A DNA stretch of 64,000 nt from Alopecurus myosuroides (lineage: Eukaryota > Streptophyta > Magnoliopsida > Poales > Poaceae): NCBI GenBank assembly GCA_028641055.1, contig CM054061.1, positions 59,690,825-59,754,824 of the forward strand, given 5' to 3'. The notes beneath the pieces were generated by a model. It was not told where the DNA came from. It ran no database searches and was given only the letters and a program-made list of their open reading frames with translations. Positions within the stretch are counted from its first letter, which is position 1; each line of letters opens with the position of its first letter. The translations under genes were made by a program, and so were the position numbers. This document shows positions 11,901 through 21,644 of the stretch, one piece after another.

Positions 11901-13571
11901 CAAATTTCTCCTATTGTTTCATATTTATGTTGATTTCTCACTGACTTGAGTTCCTGGCTAAGAATTCATCTTAGGCAGGGCTCCATTGCATGCAAACATA
12001 AAAGTTGCCCCACCAATGGTGAGGGCAAACATTTTAACATAACCAAACTATTTTCTTTTGTTTTCTCCTTTGCAGTTCAAGAAAAATATCAAACGATATA
12101 GTCTCCTAGGTTTTAGCTTAGATTAGCTTTGTATAGGTTTAGAATATTATAATTTTGTCATTTTTCCCGTTGTAATACAATTTGTATTGTGATGTTTGGA
12201 TATAAATGAAATTTGAATTCCATTACTAATTTTCAATTTTCAAACACTTGTGTGAATTTGAATTATGTTTGAAATATTTGAATCGAAAACTGTTATTTGA
12301 ACATGTTTGTATATTAGAATCGTGAAATGATCCAGAATGATCTTCCATTGAATAACAATGTACTAGTCATCTATTAAATTGATCAACTCAACAATTCAAA
12401 TGTCTATTTAACTTATTTGAATTTTAAATGATTCAATTCAAATGTATTTAGTTAATTTCAACTCTAGTGTTCAGAAATGAGATAAGATTAGATGTCCGAG
12501 ACTAAACTCATTCATGAGCAATGATTTTTGTTTCAGAAACTTTTTCTCCTTCCAATTCCCTCCAAATGGTTTTGTCGAAAACACTGATCCAAAATATATG
12601 AAGCGAGGGCAACTCAAGTTTTATTTCCAGATGTCGACGGACATTCCAACTCAACTTGTTCTCGTAACTCATCTTTCACAAAAGCACAATTTTTTTCATG
12701 ATTTTGCAAAGATGCATGAATGCAAGAATGCATAATGTTATATCTACCCTCGCGTATCCTATAACTATGGAGTATTACATGTTCCTTCTACACTTGTCGG
12801 CGGCGCATCATGAGAGAAATTGAATGCTGCCTTTGGACCTTCGAACCGCGTCGAAGGCATGAAGATATTTTTGTCGCCACATGCGGAGTTTGTAGTTTTA
12901 CCTCATGCACATCTATCGAGATCAAATAAATTTTATAGTGTACTTAATAAGAAAAATGCATCATGTTAGGTTCAGAAAAATGCATCATGGAGGCAATTAT
13001 TCCATCTCACAAGACCCTTAAACTCGAAAAAAAAATAAAGCTACGTTGGACATATGCATCACAGAAACTTTCCTTCTGGCTCTGTCCATATAGAAGAACA
13101 CACATGCGGCAAAATTGAGCCGATGATACTGCCATATTGGCCTAGTACAATTTGAGATGGATGCATTTAAGAACTCATGAAAGTTGATTAATCAGTTAAC
13201 CTCATGAGGTCGAGGGGTAAAAATAACCGAGAGTAACTATAGTGATTTCGTGATGGATGGATATATCATTAACACATGGGTAGCTACATTACTATTATAT
13301 TAGATGGGTAACTTTTTATCTAGAGTAGGCTATCTTCATTGATTTGCATGATGATAATCATATTATGAATATATGGATAAATCCATTATTATTGTGTAGA
13401 TAACTATTATATATATGGTTGGGTAACTATGACATAACTATGATAACTGTCAATAACCCGGACAAGAAAATGCTTTTAAAACTTGGCAGTACACGAGGTG
13501 ACCAAAGTGTGATGGTTTGAATAAGTGCAGGGTACTAGATGGAAAACTGGGTACATGTCTAGACATAGTTT
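8933..13571. other. Long AT-rich noncoding block, possibly decayed LTR-retrotransposon sequence
   Basis: No gene is supported. 9200-9740 is strongly AT-rich with TTTGAAT/ATTTGGA words. 9760-10060 is C/T-rich and resembles a promoter or leader (CTCTCCCCCG..., then TAGTTAGGGTTTCGG). 10400-12480 is T-rich with gene-like intron composition, ending in AT-rich repeats (12170-12470). Such alternation of AT-rich DNA, CT-rich leader and T-rich DNA is common in long cereal LTRs, but I found no matching termini or target duplications, so that reading is only an inference. Confidence 0.35.
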
Positions 13572-13680
13572 CTCCGTCTCAAAATAAGTGTCATTGGGAT
13601 GAATGGATGTATCTAGAAATATTATAGTAATAGATACATCCATTTTAGGCCATCTCAACGACACTTGTGGTGGAGGGGGT
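13572..13680 (+). mobile_element. Stowaway-like MITE remnant
   Basis: The left end TCTCCGTCTCAAAATAAGTG matches the Stowaway consensus terminus (CTCCGTCTCAAAATAAGTGTC). The centre holds an inverted pair around GATACATCCAT. The right end keeps ACACTTGTGG and GGAGGGGGTA but has lost the TTTTGAGAC part. About 109 bp long, and either decayed or fused to the adjacent reading frame. Confidence 0.55.
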
Positions 13681-13824
13681 ACAACGAGGGCTTGCGGTGG
13701 CCGGTCATAGACGAGAAAGAAGTACACGCTCATGGCACGCACGACCTAGGCGAGCTTATCGTGGGAGACACGCGCTTGGTCGAGTACCTCCGCAGCGGGT
13801 TCGCCGACTGGAAGCGCCTAGGTG
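13665..13824 (+). pseudogene. Left part of an unidentified reading frame split by CACTA
   Basis: An open frame encodes W-W-R-G-Y-N-E-G-L-R-W-P, G-T-H-D-L-G-E-L-I-V-G-D and Y-L-R-S-G-F-A-D-W-K-R-L before the CACTA end at 13825. Residue composition looks like real protein rather than a random frame. I do not recognise the family. The other half continues after the transposon at 21338. Whether this was a host gene exon or itself a captured fragment is open; no upstream exon was found. Confidence 0.45.
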
Positions 13825-13860
13825 CACTAGTGGAAACAGGGCCTTTTGTCCCGGGTCGTA

Positions 13861-13916
13861 AGGGCCATTTGTCCCGGTTGCGCAACCGGGATGGGCTAGC
13901 CGGGACAAATGGCCCT
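13861..13916. repeat. CACTA left subterminal inverted repeat
   Basis: AGGGCCATTTGTCCCGG (13861-13877) is perfectly inverted at 13900-13916, with a smaller palindrome GGTTGCGCAACC between the arms. Another TTGTCCCGG lies at 13847. These are probable transposase-binding words, mirrored at the right end. Confidence 0.7.
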
Positions 13917-14600
13917 CCCCATTGGTCCCGGTTGTGCCAGCACCCGGGATGGTAAGGCTGGCCCACGTGGCGACTCTGGGCCAGGGACCGCGAGGGAGTT
14001 CGTCCCGGTTCGTTTTAGGGACCGGGATGGATGCCTTCTTAATAAAAGAATAAAGTCCGCCCATTTTCCCTGCCGCGGCAGGTTTTTTTGTTCGTTTTTT
14101 TTTTCTCCTGCCTCGCAATCGCCAACCGGCCTCCCCTTCCCCAACCGCTCCAGGCCCACGTCTTTAATTAAGCCCACTGACACATTTTTTAGTCAAAAAG
14201 GCCCACTGGCCCGCGTCTTTTATTTATGGACAGTCAACGGTTCGAAGGGCCCACTGGCCCGCGTCTGTTATTATGGCCAGTCAACAGGGGCCACTGGCCA
14301 GCGGCCTGGTGGCTGGTTCGCCTGGTCCATTAAACTAAGACCGAAGGACGGTCAAAGGGCCGCTGTCCGCCTCGTCTTCCCGCCCCGCCTCGTCTTCCCG
14401 CCCCGCCTCGGCTTCCCACGCCCCACTCCCCACGCGCCACGCCTCGGCTCCCCGCATTCATGGCCGCCTGCAACCGCCGCCACGTCCAGGCCGCCGGTTG
14501 GCATGCCAGCCCACCCCGGGTCCTTTTTAAAGGACCCCCGCCGCCCGTACAACCCACCCACCCCGGACGCTTCCCTGGCAAAGCAACCCTAGCCGCCACC

Positions 14601-15650
14601 ATGTCCCGCTGGTTCTCGAACTCCGGCAAGCGCCCAAGGAACGACGACGGAGGCTCGTCGAGCGGCGCCGGCCGCATCCCGCCCCCACCGGCGGAGGCCT
14701 TCGGCTACGGCCCTGGAGGTGTCCGCCTCGGCGGGGTGCCGCGCGTCCCCGCGCCACCACCGGCTGCACGCCCGCCGCCCCGCGCCGCGCCCCCGGGCAA
14801 GCGGTTCCGCAGGTACGTCCGGGTGGACGAGGCGGAGTGGCACTGGAACAATGCCACTCCGGTCTTCTACAACGACGTGCACCTCCCGGACGGTTGGCAC
14901 CTGAATCCCCAGCGGATCCCAGTGCCGCCGGCCCCGACCGGCGCGGCGCTGCTCGAGGAGATCGAGCGCCGCCGCGAGCTCCTGCCGGCCCCCGTCCGCA
15001 GGGAGCGGATCTACGCGCGCAGCTCCCCCTACTGGGCCGCCTGGCTCGAGCAGGAGCACGAGCAGCGCCGCCGCTCCTTCATCCCCGCCCCCCTCGAGGC
15101 CAACGTGGACGACTACCCCCCGCCAGCGCCCGGCCGGGAGAGGGAGCTATGGCTCCTCGTGGACGAGCCGGAGGACTTCTCCGGGGAGCCGGACCCCGAG
15201 CTCCGGGCCCAACTAGAGGAGGCCTGCGAGCGCTCCCGCCGCTCCCTCGTCGACGACGAGATCAAGAGGTGGCATCGTGTCGTGGCCGCCGCCGCCGCCG
15301 ACGCCGCTGCCATGCCACCGCCGCCGCCACCCCCTAACGAGCCTGCCATCCCCTGGTGGCAGGCCATGAACGCCGAGCTGGAGGCGTCCGAGGACATGCC
15401 GGAGCCGCAGCCGCTCCCACCAGGCCTGGAGTATGGCATGACCTGGGCCTGGACCGGCGGCGTTTGGGCGCCGGGGTCGCCGGAGCAGGAGGAGGAGCTG
15501 CCCCCGCCGCCGCCGCTGCCACAGGAGGTACTGCCCCCGCCGCCGCCGTACGCGCCCCCGATGGCCCCCCCGGCGAGCCCGGCCCAGCCGCCTGCCCACC
15601 TGTGGCAGGCACCCGAGTATGTGCACCTCTCCGACGACGAGGACGACTAG
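14601..15650 (+). CDS. Unknown proline-rich 349-aa protein of the CACTA element
   Basis: The ATG at 14601 is chosen because it sits in a textbook initiation context (GCCGCCACCATG); an in-frame ATG at 14460 is weaker. The N-terminus is basic (S-G-K-R-P-R-N-D-D). A conserved-looking core around residues 75-105 contains E-W-H-W-N-N, Y-N-D-V-H-L and D-G-W-H-L-N-P. A Glu/Arg-rich middle follows, then long Pro runs and an acidic tail (D-D-E-D-D). No transposase catalytic motif is visible. Position opposite TNP2 suggests the second gene of CACTA elements (TNPA-like DNA-binding role) or a captured gene; neither is proven. Codon use is extremely GC-rich, unlike the AT-rich flank to its right. It converges with the transposase gene. 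Confidence 0.55.
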   Translation: MSRWFSNSGKRPRNDDGGSSSGAGRIPPPPAEAFGYGPGGVRLGGVPRVPAPPPAARPPPRAAPPGKRFRRYVRVDEAEWHWNNATPVFYNDVHLPDGWHLNPQRIPVPPAPTGAALLEEIERRRELLPAPVRRERIYARSSPYWAAWLEQEHEQRRRSFIPAPLEANVDDYPPPAPGRERELWLLVDEPEDFSGEPDPELRAQLEEACERSRRSLVDDEIKRWHRVVAAAAADAAAMPPPPPPPNEPAIPWWQAMNAELEASEDMPEPQPLPPGLEYGMTWAWTGGVWAPGSPEQEEELPPPPPLPQEVLPPPPPYAPPMAPPASPAQPPAHLWQAPEYVHLSDDEDD

Positions 15651-16644
15651 GTCGCCGCCGCCCCCCTATTATCTATAGACAACGCCCCTAGCTAGCTACC
15701 CCCCAAGAAACGGCCGGCCCGCCTGTGGCCGCGCCGCCGCCCCTAATGCAAGTACGGCCGGCCGCCTGTGGCCGCGCCGCCCCTATGTAAGCAAGGCCCC
15801 TGGCCCTATTTTAATATAAGTTGTGTTCCCCTAACCTACTGTGCCCCTAGTCCATCCCCACCGGCGTTCCGCCGGCGAATCTGTCCACTCGTTCCCGCCG
15901 CCGGCAGGGCTTCGCCCAGCCATATCCACTCGTGCCCGCCCCTGGGGTGTCCGCTCGGCCTGGAGAGAGGGCCGCGCTTTTTTATACACTTGGGCCTTTA
16001 GTCCCGGCCCGTGCCACCAACCGGGACTAGAGCCCTTTGGTCCCGGTTGGTACCACGGCCCGGGACCAAAAACAAATTTCGAATTTCGGTGGCACCTCTG
16101 CGCGCCCAAAATTTTTTAGCGCCAAAATTTGAAAAGTGTTAAGTTTGCACATTAACAACTTTTATATACTTCCAAATTTGACAAAAATTCCAACATGAAA
16201 AATGCTAGAATTTGCAAAACTAATTTAAATCCATTTTTCGTTTAACTAAATAATTATTCTAACTATTGAAACTATTAATTATTTTTTCATTTGTATATAA
16301 TTTGAATATAAATTATGGAAATTTATATTCAAATTATAAAGCGGCTCTGTGTAATACAAATTTCTGGAAATTTCCACCCATACACTTTTTTGAGCTAGGG
16401 CCTCATTTTCATAGTAGAAGTAGGGTGGCTTGTTCATCCTCTAGAGTCGATGTCAGTCCTGGCTGCTTGTCCATCCTCTACAGTCTGCTCTGCTCTGCTC
16501 TACTGCTCCTTGCGGCTCAGGTTGGTAACGGTCCATGCTTGCGTATGCTTTGTGAACTTATGGTTTGATTTGAGCGGTGGACAGTCCCTGGCCAAGCAGA
16601 AGCAACTGCATCCCCTATCGATGTAAAGCAGTCAGTCAAAACTT
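15651..16644. other. Noncoding interior of the CACTA element
   Basis: 15651-15960 is GC-rich 3' flank of the plus-strand gene. 15996-16075 holds further TTTGGTCCCGG/CCGGGAC inverted words of the type normally found at CACTA ends, possibly the trace of an older end or nested insertion. 16120-16370 is AT-rich. 16420-16520 has TGTCCATCCTCTA/TTCATCCTCTAGAG repeats and a CTCTGCT run. No supported gene. Confidence 0.45.
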
Positions 16645-16770
16645 TTTTGGGTTGTTTATGGTGATTAACTCCAATGAATAACAATAGAGGCCTGCCAGAA
16701 TCACTTGTTCTATACCGTGTGTCAACACATACTACATCTCGAAAGTAGTTATAATCCTGCAATATCTGTC
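16645..16770 (-). pseudogene. Captured FAR1-related (FRS/MULE transposase domain) fragment
   Basis: The minus strand encodes L-Q-D-Y-N-Y-F-R-D-V-V-C-V-D-T-R-Y-R-T and then F-I-G-V-N-H-H-K-Q. This is the signature segment of the MULE transposase domain in FHY3/FAR1 family proteins (Y-F-G-D-V-V-x-F-D-T-T-Y-x-T and G-V-N-H-H), which in plants are mostly domesticated transcription factors. Only about 40 residues remain, including the position of the first catalytic Asp. It directly abuts the DRM fragment at 16770/16771, so two unrelated genes were joined. It has no start and is not functional protein. Confidence 0.7.
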
Positions 16771-17040
16771 TCGGCAATCTCAATTAAAGTGCCAGTTTGT
16801 GTCTGATCCCACCAACCCCTCAAAATCCTCCTATTAACTTCACCTATCTCAACTGAAATCACTGTCTTCATGTGGATGCCAAGCCTGTGCAAAGCTATCT
16901 CTCCTCCTCCAATACCGGAGAATAAGGACACCACATTAACACCATTGGGAAACATGTTCTTCAACACCGACAAGTGGCAACCCACAGTATCAATTTGGAA
17001 TGAATTGCATTCCGTGTACGCTATCATTAGTGAGAGACTT
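16771..17040 (-). pseudogene. Captured DRM-type DNA methyltransferase fragment, copy 2
   Basis: The minus strand reads N-S-F-Q-I-D-T-V-G-C-H-L-S-V-L-K, then S-L-F-S-G-I-G-G-G-E-I-A-L-H-R, then V-I-S-V-E-I, then W-W-D-Q-T-Q-T-G-T-L-I-E-I-A. These match the junction of the rearranged catalytic motifs (end of X, then I and II) of plant DOMAINS REARRANGED METHYLTRANSFERASE, the enzyme of RNA-directed DNA methylation. The catalytic Pro-Cys motif IV and the UBA domains are absent, so no enzyme is made. Bases 16771-16970 repeat 17045-17244 with a single visible difference (Arg-Gly versus Arg-Ser codons). It ends abruptly where the FRS fragment begins. Confidence 0.85.
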
Positions 17041-17244
17041 CACGTCGGCAATCTCAATTAAAGTGCCAGTTTGTGTCTGATCCCACCAACTCCTCAAAAT
17101 CCTCCTATTAACTTCACCTATCTCAACTGAAATCACTGTCTTCATGTGGATGCCAAGCCTGTGCAAAGCTATCTCTCCTCCTCCAATACCGGAGAATAAG
17201 GACACCACATTAACACCATTGGGAAACATGTTCTTCAACACCGA
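17041..17244 (-). pseudogene. Captured DRM-type DNA methyltransferase fragment, copy 1
   Basis: This is a second copy of the same DRM motif I/II segment, 274 bp away in the same orientation. It begins at S-V-L-K-N-M-F-P and runs into the downstream residues A-D-V-K-S-L-T-N-D-S-V, which abut the upstream residues of copy 2. That arrangement is a tandem duplication of a single captured piece. Left of 17244 the sequence is no longer DRM-like; it may be intron or CACTA sequence. It lies about 190 bp beyond the stop codon of the transposase gene and in the same orientation. Confidence 0.85.
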
Positions 17245-17436
17245 TCAATACAAATTATTGGTCAAACTTGCACCTACTCCATTCATAATCACATAATATG
17301 TATAAATATCATTTTGGTTAACAAAATCTCGTTCATACTACGTTATAAGAACTATGATCATGTATTCCACGTTTATTATTACACATCACCAACAACATCC
17401 CTATCTAGTCTTCTGAATTTTCTTCGTGTCCCTTGC

Positions 17437-20400
17437 TTATGATCGCTTCGGCCGTAACCATGGAGCATCTTCATTATTTAACGGGATGGTAGGGTCAGAT
17501 TTCACTGTGAAGGGTGGAATTTCAACAAACTTATTATAATCTTCTGACATGTCTGTCGTGTCCTCGATTCCCACAATGTTTCTTTTCCCTGAGAGAACTA
17601 TGTGACGCTTCGGCTCATCGTATGATGAAATTGTTCCCTTATTTTTTCTTTTCTTCGGTCTGGAAGACATGTCCTTCACATAGAAGACCTGAGCCACATC
17701 ATTGGCTAGAACGAATGGTTCGTCATTGTAACCAATACAGTTGAGATCCACTGTTGTCATTCCATAAAGCGGGTCTACCTTTACCCCTTCTCCATTCAGG
17801 TTGACCCATTTGCACTTGAACAAAGGGACCTTAAAAGAAGGTCCATAGTCAAGTTCCCATATCTCCTCTATGTAACCATAGTATGTGTCAGTTTTTCCAT
17901 TCTCGTTTGTTGTATCAAAGCGGACACCACTGTTTTGGTTGGTGCTCTTCTTATCTTGGGAGCTCGTGTAAAATGTATTTCCATTTATCTCGTACCCTTG
18001 AAAACTCCCAATAGTCGAAGATGGTGACCCTGCCAACATGTATAGCTGATCTTCAACAGTGGTGTCATTTATAAGACGTGTTTGCAACCAACTTCCGAAA
18101 GTCTCCATGTGTTCGCGTTTAATCCATGAGTCATCCTTCCCCGGGTTTGCAGACCGTACAATATTCTTGTGTTCCTCGACATACGTAGCCATGAACATAG
18201 AATTTTGTAGAACTGTGTAGTGTGCTTTGGTCAAAGAATGCCCGTCCCTAGGTATCATTGTTTTCTTTCCCAGCGTTCCTTTTCCCCTCAGTCTCCCCTC
18301 ATGCCGCGATTCAGGAACACCAATTGTCTTAAGGTCAGGAATAAAGTCAACACAGAACCCAATGACCTCCTCTGTTCCATAGCCCTTCGAGATGCTTCCT
18401 TCTGGCCTAGCACGGTTATGAACATATTTCTTCAAGACTCCCATGAACCTCTCAAAGGGGAACATATTGTGTAGAAATACCGGACCAAGAATATGAATCT
18501 CTTCACATAGGTGAACCAGGAGATGAGTCATAATGTTGAAGAAGGATGGTGGGAACACCAACTCAAAACTAACAAGACACTGGACCACATCCCTCTGTAA
18601 TCTTGTGAGACTTTCTGGATCGATTACCTTCTGAGATATTGCGTTCATGAATGCACATAGCTTCACAATGGGTACTCGAACATTTTCCGGTAGAAGCCCC
18701 CTCAATGCAATCGGAAGCAATTGCGTCATAATCACGTGGCAGTCATGAGACTTCAGGTTTTGGAATTTTTTCTCTGCCATGTTTATTATCCCCTTTATAT
18801 TCGACGAGAAGCCAGACGGAACCTTGATACTGTAAAGGACTTCAAAGAATATTTCCTTCTCTGCTTTAGTAAGAGCGTAGCTGCTTAAGGAATGGCGCCC
18901 TGTATCTGTGTGCTTGTTGCTTGGGTCTTTCATACGTTGCTGGTCCTCCCGTGCTTCAGGCGTATCTTTTGACTTCCCATACACGCCCAGGAAGCATAGC
19001 AGATTGACACATAGATTCTTTGTCACGTGCATCACGTCGATCGAAGACCGGACATCTAAAACTTTCCAATATGGTAGCTCCCAAAATATAGATTTCTTCT
19101 TCCACATGGGTGCCCTCTTATCAGGGCCGTACGGAACTGGTTGGCTGCCAGCAGCCTTACCAAAGATTACTTCTAGGTCCTTGACCATATCGAATATATC
19201 ATTACCACTACGGAGCTCAGGCTTCTTTCGGTTATCTGCCTCACCTCTGAAATGCTTTCCTCCTTTTTTCCTTAAGGGATGCTTGATCGGAAGAAATCTA
19301 CGATGCCCCAGGTATACAACCTTTTTACATTTATCCAAAAAAACACTGTCAGTCTTATCTAAACAGTGTGTGCATGCATTGTATCCCTTGTTTGTATGAC
19401 CGGAAATGTTACTAAGAGCTGGCCAATCATTGATGGTCACGAAAAGCAACGCCCGTAGGTCAAATGGCTTTTGTTCGTTCTCATCCCACACACGTACACC
19501 TGGTTTGCCCCACAGTTCTAAGAGTTCTTCCACTAATGGCCTTAGATACACATCAATGTCGTTGCCAGGTTGCCTCGGGCCTTGGATGAGAACTGGCATC
19601 ATAATGAACTTGCGCTTCATGCACAACCAAGGAGGAAGGTTGTACATACATAGAGTTACAGGCCAAGTGCTATGACTGGAGCTCTGCTCCCCAAAAGGAT
19701 TAAAGCCATCTGTACTTAGACCAAACCATAAGTTTCTCGCCTCTCCTGCAAAGTCTGGAAAGTCTCTCTCGATCTTTCTCCACTGCGATCCATCGGCGGG
19801 GTGCCTCAACTTTCCATCTTTCTTACGGTCTTCTTTGTGCCATCGCAACAACCTAGCATGCTCTTTGTTTCTAAACAGACGTTTCAGCCGTGGTATTATA
19901 GGAGCATACCACATCACCTTAGCAGGAACCCTCTTACGGGGAGGCTCGCCGTCAACATCACCAGGATCATCTGCTCTGATCTTATACCGCAGTGCAGTGC
20001 ATATCGGACATTCATCCAAATTCTTGTACTTCTCACCGCGGAAGAGAATGCAGTCATTAATGCATGCATGTATCTTCTGCACATCTAATCCTAGAGGGCA
20101 GAGAGATTTCTTTGCTTCGTACGTACTCTCAGGCAATTCGTTATCCTTTGGAAGTTTTGGCTTCATTAGTTGAAGTAAAGTCTCAAATGCCTTGTCAGTC
20201 ACACCGTTTTGTGCCTTCCATTTCAGCAACTCCAGTGTGGTACCGAGCTTTGTGCTACCATCTTCGCAATTTGGGTATAACAATTTTTTGTGATCCTGTA
20301 ACATGTTGTCCAGTTTCAACCTCTCCAATCTATTTTCACAGTCTTCCCTTGCATCAGCAATAACTCGGCCAAGATCATCATCGGGCTCTTCTGATGCCTG

Positions 20401-20873
20401 TTCTTGATCACCTCCTTCTTCTGCATTCTCTTCCATTGCAGTATCGTCGTATTCAGGGAACAAAGGATCTTCTTCTTCTTCTTCATCGTCTTCCATCACA
20501 ACCCCTCTTTCTCCATGCTTGGTCCAGCAATTATAGCTGGGCATGAAACCTCTCCGAAGTAGATGGCCGTGAAGGATTCTTTCGGAAGAATGTTCTCTGA
20601 CGTTCCGACAATCAACACATGGGCAACACATGAAGCCATTATCTTTGTTCGCCTGAGCTACAGCAAGAAATGCATTCAGGCCTGCCATATACTCGGAGGT
20701 GCGTCGGTCACCGTACATCCATCGCTGCCGTGCATCCATCTGCATCATATAATTAAGTTTATCAAAATACATATTAATACAGAGATAACCACAGTACATC
20801 GACAAATAATACTTTTTTATGTATCAGTTACAGATGAAAAAGATAATTTGTTAACCTCGGTCGAAGAAACCAT
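17437..20873 (-). CDS. TNP2-type CACTA transposase, two exons, about 1106 aa
   Basis: Proposed exon 1 is 20873-20856 (M-V-S-S-T-E) and exon 2 is 20739-17437, joined by a 116-bp GT-AG intron; the acceptor CAG lies directly before M-D-A-R-Q-R-W-M-Y-G. The frame is open throughout. Domains in order: N-terminal transposase-associated domain with C-P-C-V-D-C-R and H-L-x-x-R-G-F (about 10-90), an acidic linker, a C-P-x-C motif (E-C-P-I-C, about 240), Transposase_21 core (about 337-560; N-L-W-F-G-L-S-T-D-G-F-N-P-F-G, then C-T-H-C-L-D), the two C-terminal plant domains DUF4218 (about 645-750) and DUF4216 (about 945-1015). It cuts and joins element ends in the nucleus. No stop or frameshift is seen, so it may be active. 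Confidence 0.9.
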
Positions 20874-21009
20874 TTTCAGTGAGCTTGTGTGCGTCTCGGG
20901 AATTTCGTCGAACACCTCGTGTGCATAGTAAAAAAAAAACAGCCACACCACACTCTCTCACACCTCCAAGCAAAAAAAAAGATGGAAGGAGGGGGGGGGG
21001 CTGGGGCAG

Positions 21010-21017
21010 TATATATA
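21010..21017 (-). promoter_or_regulatory. TATA box of the CACTA transposase gene
   Basis: The minus strand reads CCCTATATATACTGCC about 137 bp upstream of the transposase ATG and just inside the subterminal repeats, the expected promoter position for a CACTA element. Confidence 0.6.
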
Positions 21018-21140
21018 GGGGAAGGGGGCATTGGTCCCGGTTCGTGGACTGAACCGGGACAACAGGTCATGCGCGTGCCACGTGGCCTGTGGCTAGGCAT
21101 TGGTCCCGGTCCGTGGCACGAGCCGGGACGGATATGCCCC

Positions 21141-21257
21141 CACGAACCGGGACCAATGCGCCCAGGCGATTCCTGTTGCCCCGGGCGCACGAACCGGGAC
21201 CAATGCGCCCAGGCGATTCCTGTTGCCCCGGGCGCACGAACCGGGACCAATGCAGGG
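21141..21257. repeat. 47-bp tandem repeat in CACTA right subterminal region
   Basis: Units start at 21141, 21188 and 21235 (the last partial), each beginning CACGAACCGGGACCAATGC. Each unit carries the CCGGGAC word and a CCCCGGGCG word, so the repeat multiplies putative transposase-binding sites. More single CCGGGACA words lie at 21030-21130 and 21260-21300. Confidence 0.85.
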
Positions 21258-21337
21258 CATTTGTCCCGGATTTGGTTGCAACCGGGACAGCTGCCCCCCG
21301 GCCCCCTGGACGAGAGGGGTTGTTTCCACTAGTGGTG

Positions 21338-21597
21338 ATCCGCCACTTCGGAGACGCGCTTCCAGGAGTCCGCGCGACTCGCGTCATGGTTAGGGATGCA
21401 AAGTGGGATCACACTTATCCCACTTATATCTTATTTGTGAATGGCTAGTTCAAAAACTTTGACAAAAAAATTGAACTAAACACTTACAAATGGGGTATAA
21501 GTGCGACAATAAGTGGGATAAGTGGGATCCCACCTTCACATCCCTAGTCATGGTTCAGTCGAAGTAGACGAGGGCAGTTGCGTCTCGCGCTAAGCTA
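21338..21597 (+). pseudogene. Right part of the reading frame split by CACTA
   Basis: If the CACTA element and one GTG copy are removed, the frame from the left flank continues through 21338 (D-P-P-L-R-R-R-A-S-R) and, skipping a 156-bp hAT element at 21391-21546, to a stop near 21595. The continuation is Arg/Ser-rich and less convincing than the left half, so the true gene may have spliced or ended earlier. Identity unknown. Confidence 0.35.
21391..21546. mobile_element. Small non-autonomous hAT element
   Basis: The 156-bp sequence has inverted ends TAGGGATG...CATCCCTA, with inner arms GTGGGATC/GATCCCAC. It is flanked by a perfect 8-bp duplication GTCATGGT (21383-21390 and 21547-21554), the hAT signature. 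It lies 57 bp right of the CACTA element. Confidence 0.9.
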
Positions 21598-21644
21598 ATT
21601 ACATAGCGCCCTACAATTAGATTTTCCGTAGAAAATTGGATCAT

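Larger units (their letters stand above)
13825..21334. mobile_element. CACTA (En/Spm, Caspar-like) DNA transposon with captured gene fragments
   Basis: Both ends read CACTAGTGGAAACA inward, and a 3-bp duplication GTG flanks them (13822-13824 and 21335-21337). The length is 7510 bp. Subterminal regions carry many inverted and tandem copies of the word TTGTCCCGG/CCGGGACAA, the usual transposase-binding architecture of this superfamily. It encodes a TNP2-type transposase (minus) and a second protein (plus), plus pieces of host genes between them. Intact ends, intact target duplication and an open transposase suggest a young and possibly autonomous copy. Confidence 0.93.

Noticed and set aside
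16771..17244. A functional DNA methyltransferase gene
   Set aside because: Only the motif I/II segment is present; the Pro-Cys catalytic motif, the other motifs and UBA domains are missing.
21141..21257. CRISPR-like array
   Set aside because: The 47-bp units are directly adjacent with no spacers and belong to CACTA subterminal repeats in a plant genome.
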